DNA from: Dillenia suffruticosa
Lineage: Eukaryota > Streptophyta > Magnoliopsida > Dilleniales > Dilleniaceae
Assembly: GCA_033439265.1 (NCBI GenBank)
Contig: JAVTVX010000002.1
Location: 8,654,174-8,718,173 of the forward strand
DNA length: 64,000 bases
Direction: 5' to 3'
Part shown: positions 51,621-63,923 of the stretch, piece by piece
Numbering within the stretch: the first letter of the stretch is position 1
How the letters are laid out: each line of letters starts with the position of its first letter
Position numbers and translations under genes: made by a program
The notes under the pieces: generated by a model
Told to the model about the DNA's origin: nothing
The model's input: only the letters and a program-made list of their open reading frames with translations
Databases searched by the model: none

Positions 51621-53305
51621 TCAAACCTCCACGCAGGTAAATGACTTAGGGTTTTGCTTCCGATCTAAGTGTTTGAATCTAACTAATAAATCCTGTCTTG
51701 ATAGGTAGCATTTCAGATCTTGAAGTGATCGAGAAGACATTCGGACAAAGGTCTGCACTTCGAGAAAAACCCTAGGTGAGTGATTTCAGACCCATTCGAT
51801 TTGGTTATCAAATTTAGGATAAATTTAAAAAAAAAAAGTCTTGTATATACTAGAATGTAAACCAGATTCGCAATGAATGCATTTTCGGACATTATATGCG
51901 GTTCGTTAGGTTAAGTGTACGAATTTATATGAAATGGGACTGTTCAGCATGATAGAATCAAATTAAGTTAATTTGAATATTTTCCCTTGGAGTTTAAATT
52001 GACCTATGCATAAAAATAGTCAGAAATTAGGATTTGAGCGCCAGGGTTGATGCAGCCTTTCTCATTATAAATTATTTTGCTTATAGGCAATTTAAATACG
52101 ATCTCCATATTATGAAATAGACTCATATACCTTGAAAATGACATATAGCTTGAAATATTTGGATGGAAATCGAAAAGTGTATGATTTTTTAAAGATTTTC
52201 CATCTTATAGGATAATTATTTATTTTAAGACTTATCTCAAACCTTGAGTGGCTTTAGGGTTGAATTTGATTTGGTTTAAAGGTACATTAATTGTTTATAA
52301 ATGAAATGCAACTGATGACATTAGAGTATATTCATAAATTGAAGAATTAAGTTTTGTCCAAACTTAGGGAAAATGGATAAACCCTATAATACTTGAAATT
52401 TGATGTTAAATTCTGATGATCTGATTAGATTGATCTTTTTGGAGACTCGAGGAAACAGATTGGATTTGTTTTGAAAATAGGGAGTGACCACCCTCCTTGG
52501 AATTGTGAATGTGACTTTGACATCTTCTATTGATTGACAAATCATGTTTTACCGATTTTCAAACGACATGATTTTTATACGTGAGAAAACTGAATGTTTG
52601 GATTTTGATAAGTATATGTACATATTTTTGTTACCATTGGAGTGTCCCAACTGCTGATTTTATAGATTATGCATCCATGAGTTTGATAACTGATATTGTG
52701 CCATATTTTCGACATATTGACATGTTTTAATGCTTCCACTGTATTGGCATATGGTTTTAAATGGATTTATATAAAATCTTTGGGCTATATGCTCAGCCAA
52801 AATTATATTACGATGCATGGGGCTATATGCCCGGCTGACATGATGTGATGCATGGGGCTACGTGCTCGGCCGACTTGGTGATATGGTGATATGCTTCCTA
52901 TAGCATTCCATAGCTACGAAGGACATTTGGTAGAGGCCTTGTGTCCGGATATGTTTCGGCCAGAGGTATCCGTCAGATCGTCATGTGTATGGGTGTCCCA
53001 GGTTAACTCTCATCAGGGAGGACGTGAATTTATCTCTGTTTAGCACTGGGCGGGACACCATACATGGCCAACTATATATATGTATCATTATTATTATTTA
53101 CAGGCTAGTTGGAGTAGTTTGTGGCCAACATTAGGGTAGAGAGTCATTATTTGATATTTGCATAGTGAAAACACCCAATGCGCCCGTCCTTGGTCTAGGT
53201 AGAGCATTGTCGGGGTTGTTTGTTTGGCCGACTCTACATATATGACTTGATACATGGATGGATGCATATGTTATTTTCTGATGTATGCCTTGAGATATGT
53301 TTATT

Positions 53306-53585
53306 TTCGCACACTCGATATTTTAACTTTTGCCGTTTTATCCCTAAAAACAATTATTTATCAAATTTAAAAATTTTCTCGCTCTCAAAATCACATTTTA
53401 TCATCATAGGACCATTTGTGGCCCATTTCAAAATTATTTTCTTTTGCCTAAAATTTGGAGCAAAATTTTTCTGGGAAAATTTATCAGAAAAATTTATGAG
53501 TGAAATTTATAAATGGATTTATGAAAATCATCATATATAAAGGAAAAATAGGATACATGAGCATACACCGAGGGTCGGTGTTACA
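53306..53585 (-). repeat. Inverted LTR start fragment
   Basis: Reverse complement starts TGTAACACCGACCCTCGGTGTATGC and resembles the first 280 bp of solo LTR P (CACCTCGGTGTACTC; AAATTTTTCTG). It is fused to LTR R in head-to-head fashion at about 53305 and abuts the truncated M LTR at 53586. Confidence 0.7.
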
Positions 53586-55036
53586 CATTCCAAAAGTCTG
53601 CACACTTTTGCATCTCATTCTTATGCCAAAACACACATAATTTCACACCATTTTCATACTAAAAATCTGCACATACATAGGTTCAATTAAGGACATATTT
53701 TTGTACTCAAACCAAAGCTAAAACAAGTCCAAACTTCCTGCACATAAGACCATGCCTCCAGCTCACTCAAAATGCCTCAAAACATTCCATTTTCAAGTCA
53801 AAACATGTGCAGAGTTTCTGTACTCATCCACATAGTTTCAGCATACCAAAATCAATTTAAATCAGTCAAAACACAATCCACATACTCCAAAATTTTTGCA
53901 CATTTACCTACATGCAATGTCAGAAAATGCATTCTATACGAATCTAGTTTACATTCTACTATATACAAGACTTTTTATCCTAAATTTATCATAAATTCAA
54001 TAAATAAATCGAATGGGTCCGAAATCCCTCACCTAGGGTTTTCTCGGAGCGCGAACCTTCGTCTGAATGTCTCCTCAATCACTCCAAAATCTGCAATGCT
54101 CCCTATCAAGACAAGATTTATTAGTTAGGTCATAAACACTTAGATTTGGATCAAAATCCTAAGTCAGTTACCTGCGCAGAGGTTCGTGGGTTGTCACGGG
54201 CTCACGGGAGGTCGCGGGCTCGCGTGCTACAGTGGGCTCGAGGGTCAGCAGACTTGCGGGCTTGCAGGCCGTAGTGGCTTCGCGGGTCGCAATGGGCTCA
54301 CGGGCTACGCGCGCTCGTGCGCAGGTACGCTCACGAACAGGGTGGCGTGCTCACGCTGTGGTACGCTCACGCGGTTGCGCGGTGGCGCGCTGGTGGAAGG
54401 TCACACGCTGTGGCGCGCTCGAGCGAGAAAGGAGGCGCTGCAGGCTAGCATGCTCATGAGAGGGAGGTTCACGCTCCAGAGTGCTCACGTGGAAAGGCGA
54501 TGCTCGCGAGAGGAAGGAGCAGGGGCGGTGGGTGGCGCGCTTGCGGTGATGGGTGGCGGAAGGGAGAGAGACCGCGGCGGAGTGGCGAAGCCGAAGAGAC
54601 AGAGCAACAGCGAGAGGGAGAGAGATGGTGAGACTTGCGGCCAAAAGGGGAAAGAGAGATGTAAAGAGGGAGGGACAAGAGGTTGCGAGAGGCGAAGATG
54701 GCGGACTCGTGGGAGGAAGGCGGAGAGAGTGCGGCGGCCACGGGAAGATGAAGAGTCGGGGAGAGAGAGAAAGCGAAAGAGAGAGAGAGAGAGGGAAAGA
54801 CTCCAAAACGCAGCATCTCCTCTCTCTCTTCTCTTTTTTTTTATATATATGTCTTTATACCCATATTTCACTAAAATTTAAAATTTTATAAAAACGGGGT
54901 TTCTTCGATTTACAGATTCGGTAAATTAAAATATACCAAAAATTTAATTTAAATACCCAAAAATCAAAAATAAATTTAAATAAATAAATTTCTCTCTATA
55001 TAATTAAATTACAAATACCGCAGTGTCAGTGTTATA
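53586..55036 (-). repeat. Element M 3' LTR, truncated
   Basis: It matches 62427-63923: CATTCCAAAAGTCTGCACAC at the left edge and GCAGTGTCAGTGTTATA at the right. The LTR start is TATAACACTGACACTG (TG to TA). The rest of the LTR is missing beyond 53586. It holds the GC-rich leader (54185-54560) and (GA)n (54779-54795). Confidence 0.88.
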
Positions 55037-55055
55037 TTTTCTAACCCCCTAAAAA
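55037..55055 (-). other. Element M polypurine tract
   Basis: The minus strand reads TTTTTAGGGGGTTAGAAAA next to the 3' LTR start. Confidence 0.82.
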
Positions 55056-55660
55056 CAAGTTTCATCCTCAAAACTAAAAAAGGACTAACCAGCAAATAAA
55101 TGGGGGTGTTGTCTCCTCATAGCCTCCTCGGGCTCTCAGGTCTCCTTCTCAACCTGGTCACTCCTCCACAACACTCTGACCAATGAGACTTCCTTGCTCC
55201 GCAGCTTCCTGACTTGCTGATCTAGAATAGCCATGGGCTGAATTAGAAGACTGAGGTCCTCTCATAATTCTATAAGTGGAGGCTCTAAAATATGCAAAGG
55301 ATCTAGGATATACTTCCTCAACACTAATACATGGAAGACATCATGGATTCGAGATAACTCGTTTGGTAGCTCTATCTATATGCCACACTCCCAACCTTCC
55401 TGAGGATATAGAACGGGCCAATGAATCTGAGGCTCAATTTGCCCCGCTGCTGATGTCGAATGAGTCCCCTTAAGGGAGAAATCCTCAAAAATACCATATC
55501 ACCCACCTCAAACTCTAAGGGCCGGCGTCTCCAATCCGCATATGCCCTCTATCTGTCTTGGGCGGCTTTCAACTGCTCACGGACCACCTTGACCTTTTCC
55601 TTAGTTTCCTCGACTAACTCAACATTGGTAAAGTGTCTTTCACCTACCTCATCCCAGCAC
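55056..55660 (-). pseudogene. Element M integrase C-terminal region with chromodomain
   Basis: The minus strand reads LEFEVGDMVFLRISPLRG and LSLRFIGPFYILRKVG (GPF/Y module, 55430-55520). After several stops comes a chromodomain-like end: ILDQQVRKLRSKEVSLVRVL, then WRSDQVEKET, a stop at the expected Trp, and EPEEAMRRQHPHLF (55100-55230). A Trp-to-stop change at the same chromodomain position also occurs in element G (TGA here, TAG there), presumably independently. Confidence 0.82.
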
Positions 55661-56430
55661 AATGGGGTGCGACACTTCCTGTCGTAGAGTGCCTCATAGG
55701 GTGGCATACCAATGCTTGTCTAATAGCTATTATTATATGCAAACTCTACCAATGGTAAATGCCCGACCCAACTACCCCGAAAATCCATGACACAAGGCCA
55801 AAGCAAATCTTCCAGCGTCCGAATGGTCCTCTCCGACTGACCATCTGTCAGTGGGTGATATGATGTGCTAAAACTGAGTCGCATGCCCAAAGCTTCCTGC
55901 AACTTGTGCCAAAATCGAGAAGTGAACCTCGGATCTCTATTTGAGACTATGGACACAGGAATTCCATGTAGTTTGGCTATCTCGTCAATATACAGACTTG
56001 CCAATGTCTCCAATAGAGAGTCGTTACACATCGGGATGAAATGGGCGGACTTGGTAAGTCGATCGACTACTAACCAAATGGCATCATATCGAGCCTGAGT
56101 CCGCGACAATCCCATAACAAAGTCCATAGTCACATGTTCCCACTTCCATACAAGAATAAGAAGAGGATGTAGTAAACCCGCTGGCCTCTGATACTCAGCC
56201 TTCACCTACTAACAGACTAAACATCTAGCTACAAACTCCGCAATGTCCCTCTTCATACTTGGCCACCAATAACTGCCCCGAATAGTTCGATACATTTTTG
56301 TACTACTCGGTTGCAAGGCATAGGCCAAGGAGTGTGCCTCCCTAATATGGACCTGCAGAGATCCTCATCGACGGGTATAGCCACTCCATCTCAATAAGTC
56401 AGAAGTCCATCACTACAAACTCTGAAATCA
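55661..56430 (-). pseudogene. Element M integrase catalytic core
   Basis: A 161-aa open piece (55720-56205) has WKWEHVTMDFVMGLSR (first Asp), LTKSAHFIPM, IVSNRDPRFTSRFW (second Asp), [18 protein letters not shown] (Glu) and [10 protein letters not shown], so the full DDE triad is encoded. The zinc-binding region to the right (56210-56400) is broken by stops. Confidence 0.92.
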
Positions 56431-57097
56431 TCTATATCACCTCTACGGGCTCTCTCAGTAAGAGCCTGGAGTTCGATATCAGTACCCTGAAGCTCCCTAA
56501 TATGGTCCAATAGGTCGGCCTGACCTCAAACCTAGCTAACAGAGTGCCCTGATCATCACTAGCCAATCTAACTCCCAAATCCCAAAGTCCCATCAAACAA
56601 TTGAGGTATGTCATATCGTTCTCCTGAGACGATGAAGCTGATTTCCGGCTCAAGGTATCAGTAACCACATAGGCCTTGCCCGGATGATAATCAATGACAA
56701 GATCATAATCATTGAGAAGTTCTAACTATCTTCTCTGTCTCAGGTTAAGTTCTCGCTAGGCAAATAAATATTTCAGACTTTTATGATCCCTATACACCCA
56801 GTAAGTCACCCCGTACAAGTAATGGCGCCATATCTTCAATGCGAAGACTATGGCAGCAAGCTCCAGATCGTGTGTCGGATAATTCACCTGATATTTCTTC
56901 AACTATCTAGAAGTATAGGTGATCACCCAACCATTTTGCATCAAAACACAACCCAACCCTTGTCGGCTAGTATCACTGTACATTGTGTACTCCCGACTGC
57001 TGGTAGGAAGCGTCAAAATCGGAGTTGTAGTCAACCGTTGTTTAAGATCCTGAAAACTCGCCTCACAATGGTTATCCCATACAAACTTGACACCCTT
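56431..57097 (-). pseudogene. Element M RNase H and linker
   Basis: The minus strand reads [88 protein letters not shown] and DTLSRKSA. The Asp residues of the active site are present. Stops replace Gln and Trp codons at several places. Confidence 0.88.
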
Positions 57098-58140
57098 TCA
57101 CATCAATCTAGACAATCGTGTAGCTATCCGGGAAAACCCCTCAACAAATCTGCTGTAATACCCAGTCAGACCAAGAAAACTCCAGATCTCAATCACTATC
57201 TGCTGCTGCTCCCATCTCATAATGGCATTGACCTTCTGTGGATCGACAAAAATCCCCTCTGTAGAAATGACATGCCCTAAAAATCCAACCCGTTTTAGCC
57301 AAAATTCACATTTTGTGAATTTGGAATACAACTGCTTGTCACGGAGGATCTATAAAACGGTGTAAAGATGCTAAACATGATCCTCGTTACTTTGCGAATA
57401 CACCGGTATATCGTCTATGAAGACTATGACAAACTGGTCTAGATAGTCGTGAAAAACTCTGTTCATCAAATCCATGAACGCAGCTGGGGCAGTCCAAACG
57501 GCATGACAAGGAATTCATAGTGCCCTATTGAGTGCAGAAAGCTGTCTTTGGCACATCTTGAGTCCTAATCCGCAACTGATGATATTCAGATCGAAGATCA
57601 ATCTTCGAGAAGACTCGGGCACCTTGCAATTGATCAAACAAATCATCTATGCTAGGCAGTGGATATCTGTTCTTCACAGTCACCCGATTAAGCTGCCTGT
57701 AATCCACACACAATCCCTTGAGCCGTCCTTTTTCTTTACAAATAGCACTGGAGCATCCCAAGGTGCTGTGCTAGGATGGATAAACCCCTTATCCAATAAC
57801 TCCTGTAGCTGAACCTTGAGCTCTCTCAGCTCAGCCGACGCCATCCTGTATGGTGGCATAGAGATAGGGGTAGTCCCCAGAGCTAAATGGATCTCAAAGT
57901 CGAACTCCCGAACTGGTAGTAATCCGGGTAGCTCCTCGGGGAAAGCATCAATAAACTCCTGTATCACTGAAACATCCTCAAGTCTCGGTCCCTGAGCAGT
58001 GGTGTCTATAATGTGAACCAGATATGTCGTACGCCCACGGCGAATCATGCGTTTGGCCTCCAAAACTGAAATGACACAGCGGGGTAAAACCCGCCTCTCA
58101 CCCTCAAAAATCAACACTGGCTGATCGGGTTTTTGAAACT
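57098..58140 (-). pseudogene. Element M reverse transcriptase
   Basis: In order: [52 protein letters not shown], a shift near 57700, [30 protein letters not shown] (motif A), a stop near 57530, [12 protein letters not shown] (catalytic FIDD near 57395-57420), [20 protein letters not shown] and [12 protein letters not shown]. The polymerase would copy element RNA in the particle. At least three breaks inactivate it. Confidence 0.92.
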
Positions 58141-58510
58141 TTACCTGCTATTTAAAGTAGTCAACTGACGCCTGATGCATATGTAGCGAATCCATCCTCA
58201 AGATGGCATCAAAATCAGTTATGGCGAGAGGGATTAGATCTGCCTTCAGCACTGTATCCCCAACTTTGATCTCACATTCTCTATACACTGTGTCGCGCAC
58301 AATCTGCTCACCCAGAGGAGTGATGACCAATATCTCCTCGTCCAAATGTGAGAGCGGCCTGTTAGAATGTCGGAAGAATTGATCGCTCACATACGAATAG
58401 TTAGACCCCGTGTCAATAAGGATACGAGTATCTATTCCAAAGATAGGTAGAGTACCTATCATTGAACACAATGCACATAGACTTAGAATAATTTCAAATT
58501 GAATATATAT
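58141..58510 (-). pseudogene. Element M aspartic protease
   Basis: TRILIDTGSNYSYVSDQFF contains the active-site DTG. LVITPLGEQIVRDTVYRECE and LAITDFDAILRMDSLHMHQA follow. A stop lies between this and RT near 58147. The upstream 58480-58650 residues are AT-rich and not recognisable. It is the best-preserved protease in the window. Confidence 0.9.
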
Positions 58511-58659
58511 ATAGATATGATAAAATAGTTGAGCCTCTAAGGCTTTTACAACTTCAGTGTAGAAAGATGTCAGAGTAGTATCATGTCGACAAAAGGGTAC
58601 ACAACATATAATACCTATACATCTATCATGATACAATACTGATATCCCCAAAAGAAGTG

Positions 58660-60090
58660 AAAATACGAATAGAGATCCTATTCTACAGGATCAGAAGGAG
58701 GAGTAACCATGATGATGTCGGGCGTCCTCCTGCGTCATGGCATAAACCCGGGCCTGAGCCTAGGCTGCTGTCGTACATGGGTCTGTATTGTGTTACTCCC
58801 GTTGGTCACCCTGGGAGTAGAAGATGCTGGCCAAGTAAGCAGCCCCTACTGACCCATATGAAGAGTACTAGTACAATTCTGTGAACTCTATCCTCCGTGT
58901 CCTAACTCAGGGCAGGAACTCATGATATGCCCTGGCTTCCCACAGTGGAAGCAAGTGACCAACACTGAACAAACTCCGATCGAATGGGACCTATTGCACC
59001 TGCGGCAATAAGGATGCCGTTGAGCAGTATACTATGCAGGGTGAGTCAGAGCGGGCTGTTTGAACCCCTGGGAGTACTGTCCCCATCCCAGATTAAAAGA
59101 TCCAGATCCAAATCCATCTCTGTACAAACTGGATCCCCTGCCCCTCTTGGAGTTCTGCATAGAATGAGACTTCTCCTTCTTTGTCTTCAGTTCTCTGTTC
59201 TCTCTCTGCCTAGTCTCGGCGCGGACCAAAGCCTCCGCGTGGTGAGCAAAGTTTATCACCTAGGCCAGTGTAAACTGTGGAGTAACAGTCATGTACTTCT
59301 TTATAATAAGGCTAAGACCGTCTTCGGATTTGAAGCACAAATACTGAGGTGTGGCCAGATCTGGTACAAATACAGCAAGTCTCCATATGTCTGTCTCATT
59401 CTCGAAGATAAATCTGGATCCCTGTGTAAACCTTCCCAGCTCTGACCTCATCCGGTCCTGCTGGTAGAGTGGAAAGAATCTGCGGTCAAACTCCCGAAGA
59501 AAGTCGTCCCACTGCAGTGGCTCTATCACCTCATCAGTGAGGGCTTCCCACCATAAGAAGGCCTCTCCTTCTAATAATCGTTGTGTCACTTTCAAGCAGA
59601 GCTCCTTTCCAATCCCCAGATCGGTCAAAATCCTGCGAGTGCGGTTGATCCAATGTTTGGCTGCCGTAGCACCACCAAACCCTGTGAAATTAGTACACCC
59701 CAGCTGACGGGCCTCCTTAACCTATTGAGTCAACTCATGTACCCGTCTAAGAGTAGCCGCTGTGGTCTCCTCGGCTCTAACAAGATAGAAGGACCGGCCA
59801 CCGGCGGTGGAACCGGTGCCGAAGGAACTGGCGCTGCGACAGGCACAGGTGCCGCTATAAGAGGTGGTAGGGGCGAAATCTGGACCCCATGCGAAGTGTA
59901 CCACTCGTACACCTGCCGAAAGGCGTCGAGTGTGGGTACGGGAGTCTCAGCCTGAGCAGCTGCTGAGTAAGTGCCGGTGGTGGCACGCGAGTCGAGGAAT
60001 GATCCTCTGGCTCATCTAATTCTCTGGTGGGGCAAAATGAGTGCTCCGTTGGGTCGTCATACTTCTGCAAGAGAAGGATCCTTATTAGGT
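58660..60090 (-). pseudogene. Element M gag
   Basis: From the right: MTTQRSTHFAPPEN near 60060, a Pro/Ala-rich linker (LIAAPVPVAAPVPSAPVPPP), RRVHELTQ, then the capsid region at 59260-59628 (ITDLGIGKELCLKVTQ, AFLWWEALTDEV, FDRRFFPLYQQDRMRSELGR). A basic stretch follows, then two zinc-binding parts near 58920-59010: CRRCNRSH and CFHCGKPGHIMSSC (CCHC). There are several stops and frame changes in the N-terminal third. It builds the particle and binds element RNA. Confidence 0.9.
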
Positions 60091-60368
60091 ATTGTTCAAA
60101 GAATAGGCATGGTTTATGAAATTTGGACTAGTCACATCTTGACTACCCTCACAAAGAGTGGAATAAAAAAAAAAGTATGTTAGGTTAGACACAACCGTAT
60201 CTAACCCCCTAAAATGGATGAACTCATATACCTATGACCATGTATTGGAACTTCATGACTGTATGAAACTCTCATGTATTGAGGTCTTTAAACACAAACA
60301 CACTCGGGAATGTTTTTAAGACTCTCTTCCTACATAGCTCTCAATCTAGGCTTTGATACCAAGTTAAC
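60091..60368 (-). other. Element M leader with primer-binding site
   Basis: Untranslated leader. The primer site TGGTATCAAAGCC (minus strand, 60349-60361) is separated from the LTR by 7 bp. No ORF of note. Confidence 0.85.
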
Positions 60369-63300
60369 TGTCATGCCCCGAATTGGGATCGTGAGCAGCC
60401 GCCGGTTGTCCTGAATGCCGGCTGTATTTTTACAGAAAATTGACTAGAACCTCCCCGCATATCGGAGGTTTCCCATATAGCAATCAACTTGCTACCTGTA
60501 CAATAGGGCCAGCCTGGCCTCACAATACATAACTCCAACCTCAATATCAGACCAACACATTCAGGACAACGCAAGGCTAACAAAACGAATTTCCATAGTT
60601 CTAACCACAGACTTCTACTGCCATACCACCGTCAAAGGCATGAACAGCTACCAGTCGCCCCTCCTATGATTTAGATGTGGCACCAAGTGGTCTTAAAATA
60701 CACTTCTAGGACATGACATATTCCCAAGTAACATACACAATGAATGGAAATTTGCCTCAATGCAAGTGTTATGCAATGACATGAGAGTTTCACAATTTAA
60801 ATATCCATATTTGTACAGTCATCTTAGAATTATATAATGGTCATCTATAAATCTCAAAATACATATACATCATCAATACAATTTTTAACTCACGAAATTA
60901 TAGCAAAAATATACAATGACTCCTTAAATCCAGATCAGATCTCCCAATGATACTAAGCATCCTAAAAGCAATGCTTCTTGCCAAATACTATCTCTGAAAC
61001 AAGAAAGGAAATGTGGGGTGAGTACTCAGGGAAAGAATACTCAGTGAGTGAGTGGGTCAATGCAATCGTCTAATAAGAATTGTGAAACTAGAGTATCAAA
61101 GCTTAAGTATACAAATCATACTTCAAATCATCATGCTTTTCATTTCAACAATATTTCATTTGCACGTATTATCAAGTCAAATATGCATCCAAAGCACTGT
61201 TATTAAAATCATAGAGCTGCCAGCCGAAAGTGTCTTGGCAGAGGTCTACCTCGACCTATGACAGGCGCACCGGGGGTATTATATGCAAATTTATTTAAAG
61301 TGCTCTTTACCCCGGCGTTGGCGACGGACCTCGTCCAGGTGCTAGACTTGGAGAGAGTATCCAAATCCTCCCCCTTTTCAGGTTCAACCTGGCTAGTATC
61401 GTGTCGTTAATAAAATCACGACAACTCATGGGATACCCCAGGCCTAGGCATATCCGGACGCCACCCAAGCGCCTCTCACGGTATCCTACATAGCTACGGA
61501 ACAATACATACTAAGTCCTCAAGACCAAAATCAATATTATATCAAGAATGTGCCATAATAAGGTTTACAAACCAAATGCAATATATAGCATAAAATAGCA
61601 CATTATACATTTCAACCACATAGATGCATAATTTTCATCATTCAACTTAATTTTTGGACACTCCAACGGTTCACAAAAAGTCAGTTTCAAAACCAATCAA
61701 AACATTTCAAACACACGACAAATCATGCTCATTTATCAAAATGTTATAAAACAGGGTTTACATATTAAACAAAGGCATTGAAATAAATCACACTTACTAA
61801 TTTGGGAAGGATAGCTCACTCCCCAATAAAACCACAATACGTAGAACAAAACTCCCCTCAATCGAATCACCAACAAGTATGAGGGCAAACCATCCATAGA
61901 TTTCACACCTGCGGAGTCATGGGAAATAAGCTATAACTTCTACTATACAAGTCCAAATCAGATGGTTCTTATCTCAATTTAAACATAATACCTAGACCTA
62001 AAACTTTCGTGTTTTGGTCTCACAGTGAGTCAGATCAAAAGAGGATCGCTAAATGAGTCACAAGGTCACTGCTAAAAAACAGGACAGAACAGCAATTTTT
62101 TTGTAAATGATCTAACTTTGAAAATCTACCAAAAAAAACTCAACTCATCTCCAAATCAATCGGGCCATATCTCAAGAAATGCTCACAATTTAAGCACATG
62201 AACTCCCTAAACTTCAGCACATTCCAACATAAAAAACCTCCCTTTACAAGCATGAAATGGCATCCCTTTGATACACACAATAGTGCTGAAATTTCTGCAC
62301 ATTCACACACACTTCTCAAGTCTCTAAATGTACAAACAAACACTCAAACACTCTTACTAATTCAAGCCAAATTCTGCACATGTTTGCTGCCCATTTCCAT
62401 GCCATAATGCATACATTTTCCCACCACTTACATTCCAAAAGTCTGCACACTTTTGCATCTCATTCATATGCCAAAACACACATAATTTCACACCATTCAT
62501 AGGTTCAATTAGGGACATATTTTTGTACTCAAACCAAAGCTAAAACAAGTTCAAACTTCCTACACATAAGACCATGCCTCCAACTCACTCAAAATGCCTC
62601 AAAACATTCCATTTTCAAGTCAAAACAAGTGCAGAGTTTCTGTACTCATCCACATAGTTTCAGCATGCCAAAATCAATTTAAATCAGTCAAAACACAATC
62701 CAACATACTCCAAAATTTCTGCACATTTACCCACATGCAATGTCAAAAAATACATTCTATTCGAATATAGTTTACGTTCTAGCATATACAAGACTTCTTA
62801 TCCCAAATTTAATCGAATGGGTCTGAAATTCCTCACCTAGGGTTTTCTTGGAATGCGGACCTTCGTTCGAATGTCTTCTCAATCACTCCAAATCTGCAAT
62901 ACTCCTTATCAAGACAATATTTATTAGTTAGGTCATAAACACTTAGATTTGGATCAAAATCTAAGTCAGTTACCTGTGCAAAGGTTCGTGGGCTGTCACA
63001 AGCTCACGGGCCGTCGCGGGCTCCCGGGCTACAGTGGGCTTGCGGGTCAGCAGACTTGCGGGCTTGCAGGCCGCAATGGCTTCCGGGTCGCAATGGGCTC
63101 GCGGGCTGCGCGCGCTAGCGGTCTGTCACGCCCTCATGCGCAGGCGCGCTCGCGGGTAGGGTAGCGTGCTCAAGCTGTGGTACGCTAGCGCGATCGCGCG
63201 GTGGCGAGCTAGCCAAAGGTGACGCGCTGTGGAGCACTCACGTAAGGAAGGAGGCACTGCAGGATGGCGCGCTCACGGGAGGGAGGATCGCGCTACAGAG

Positions 63301-63587
63301 TGCTTGTGCAGAAAGGCGATGCTCGCGGGATGAAGGAGTAGCAGCGGTGGGTGGCGCGCTTGGGGCAATGGATGGCGGAAGGGAGAAAGACCGTGGCGGA
63401 GTGGCGAAGCCGAAGAGACAGAGCGACAGCGAGAGGGAGAGAGATGGTGAGACTTGCGGCCGAAAGGGGAAAGAGAGAAGTAGAGAGGGAAAGACGAGAG
63501 GTGGCGAGCGGCGGCGATGGCGGGCTAGCGGGAGGAAGGCGGAGAGAGTGCGGCTGTGGGAAGATGAAGAGTCAGGGAGAGAGAGAA

Positions 63588-63634
<47 letters not shown>

Positions 63635-63923
63635 GGATAAAGTTAGGGATTCCAACCCTAATTGGGAGATGCTGCGTTTCACTCCAAAACGCAGCATCTC
63701 CTCTCTCTCTTCTCTTTTTTTTTATATATATATATGTCTTCACACCCACATTTCACTAAAATTTAAATTTTTTGTAAAAACGGGGTTTATTTCGATTTGC
63801 TGATTCGGCAAATTAAAATATACCAAAAATTTAATTTAAATATCCAAAAATCAAAAATCAATTTAAATAAATAAATTTCTCTCTTTATAATTAAATTGCA
63901 GACACCGCAGTGTCGGTGTTACA
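60369..63923 (-). repeat. Element M 5' LTR (3555 bp)
   Basis: Plus-strand ends are TGTCATGCCCCGAATTGGG and GTGTCGGTGTTACA. It contains the shared modules at 61195-61500 and 61910-62170, the GC-rich leader at 62985-63400, a (GA)n tract at 63585-63635 and TATA-like sequence near 63722-63734 (all read in reverse). It is the only complete LTR of this family in the window. ORFs within it, including Arg/Glu-rich ones over the GC-rich part, are by-products of base composition. Confidence 0.9.
63585..63635 (+). repeat. (GA)n tract in M LTR
   Basis: A GAGAGA run next to TTCCAACCCTAATTGGGAGATGCTGCG on its right. It is the reverse counterpart of the CT tract of LTR R. Confidence 0.95.

Larger units (their letters stand above)
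50337..53305 (+). repeat. Chromovirus LTR R, plus orientation, 3' part missing
   Basis: It starts TGTAACACCGACACTACGG and belongs to the same family as the LTRs of element M. In order it has AT tracts, an A-run, GGAGACGCAGCG repeats, a (CT)n tract, a GC-rich leader, the upstream shared module at 52060-52210 and the shared module at 52900-53245. It breaks near 53305, before the usual CACTC-rich end and GTGACA terminus. It sits in the integrase gene of element H. No matching duplication is found at any right end. Confidence 0.82.
53586..63923 (-). mobile_element. Ty3/gypsy chromovirus M (Tekay/Del-like), defective
   Basis: Minus-strand element with a 5' LTR of 3555 bp (60369-63923), primer site, gag, protease, RT, RNase H, integrase, chromodomain, polypurine tract and the first 1.45 kb of a 3' LTR (53586-55036). 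LTRs over 3.5 kb with a chromodomain fit the Tekay/Del clade (inference). Stops and shifts occur across pol. Confidence 0.92.

Noticed and set aside
50337-53585. A DNA transposon with long inverted ends
   Set aside because: The inverted ends are explained by LTR starts in opposite orientation. No transposase, no target-site duplication, and the interior is LTR sequence.
54186-54881. 231-aa plus-strand ORF and several antisense ORFs, with a counterpart at 63347-63803
   Set aside because: It lies in the M LTR over the GC-rich leader and (GA)n. The two LTR copies do not preserve one reading frame and the composition is extreme.
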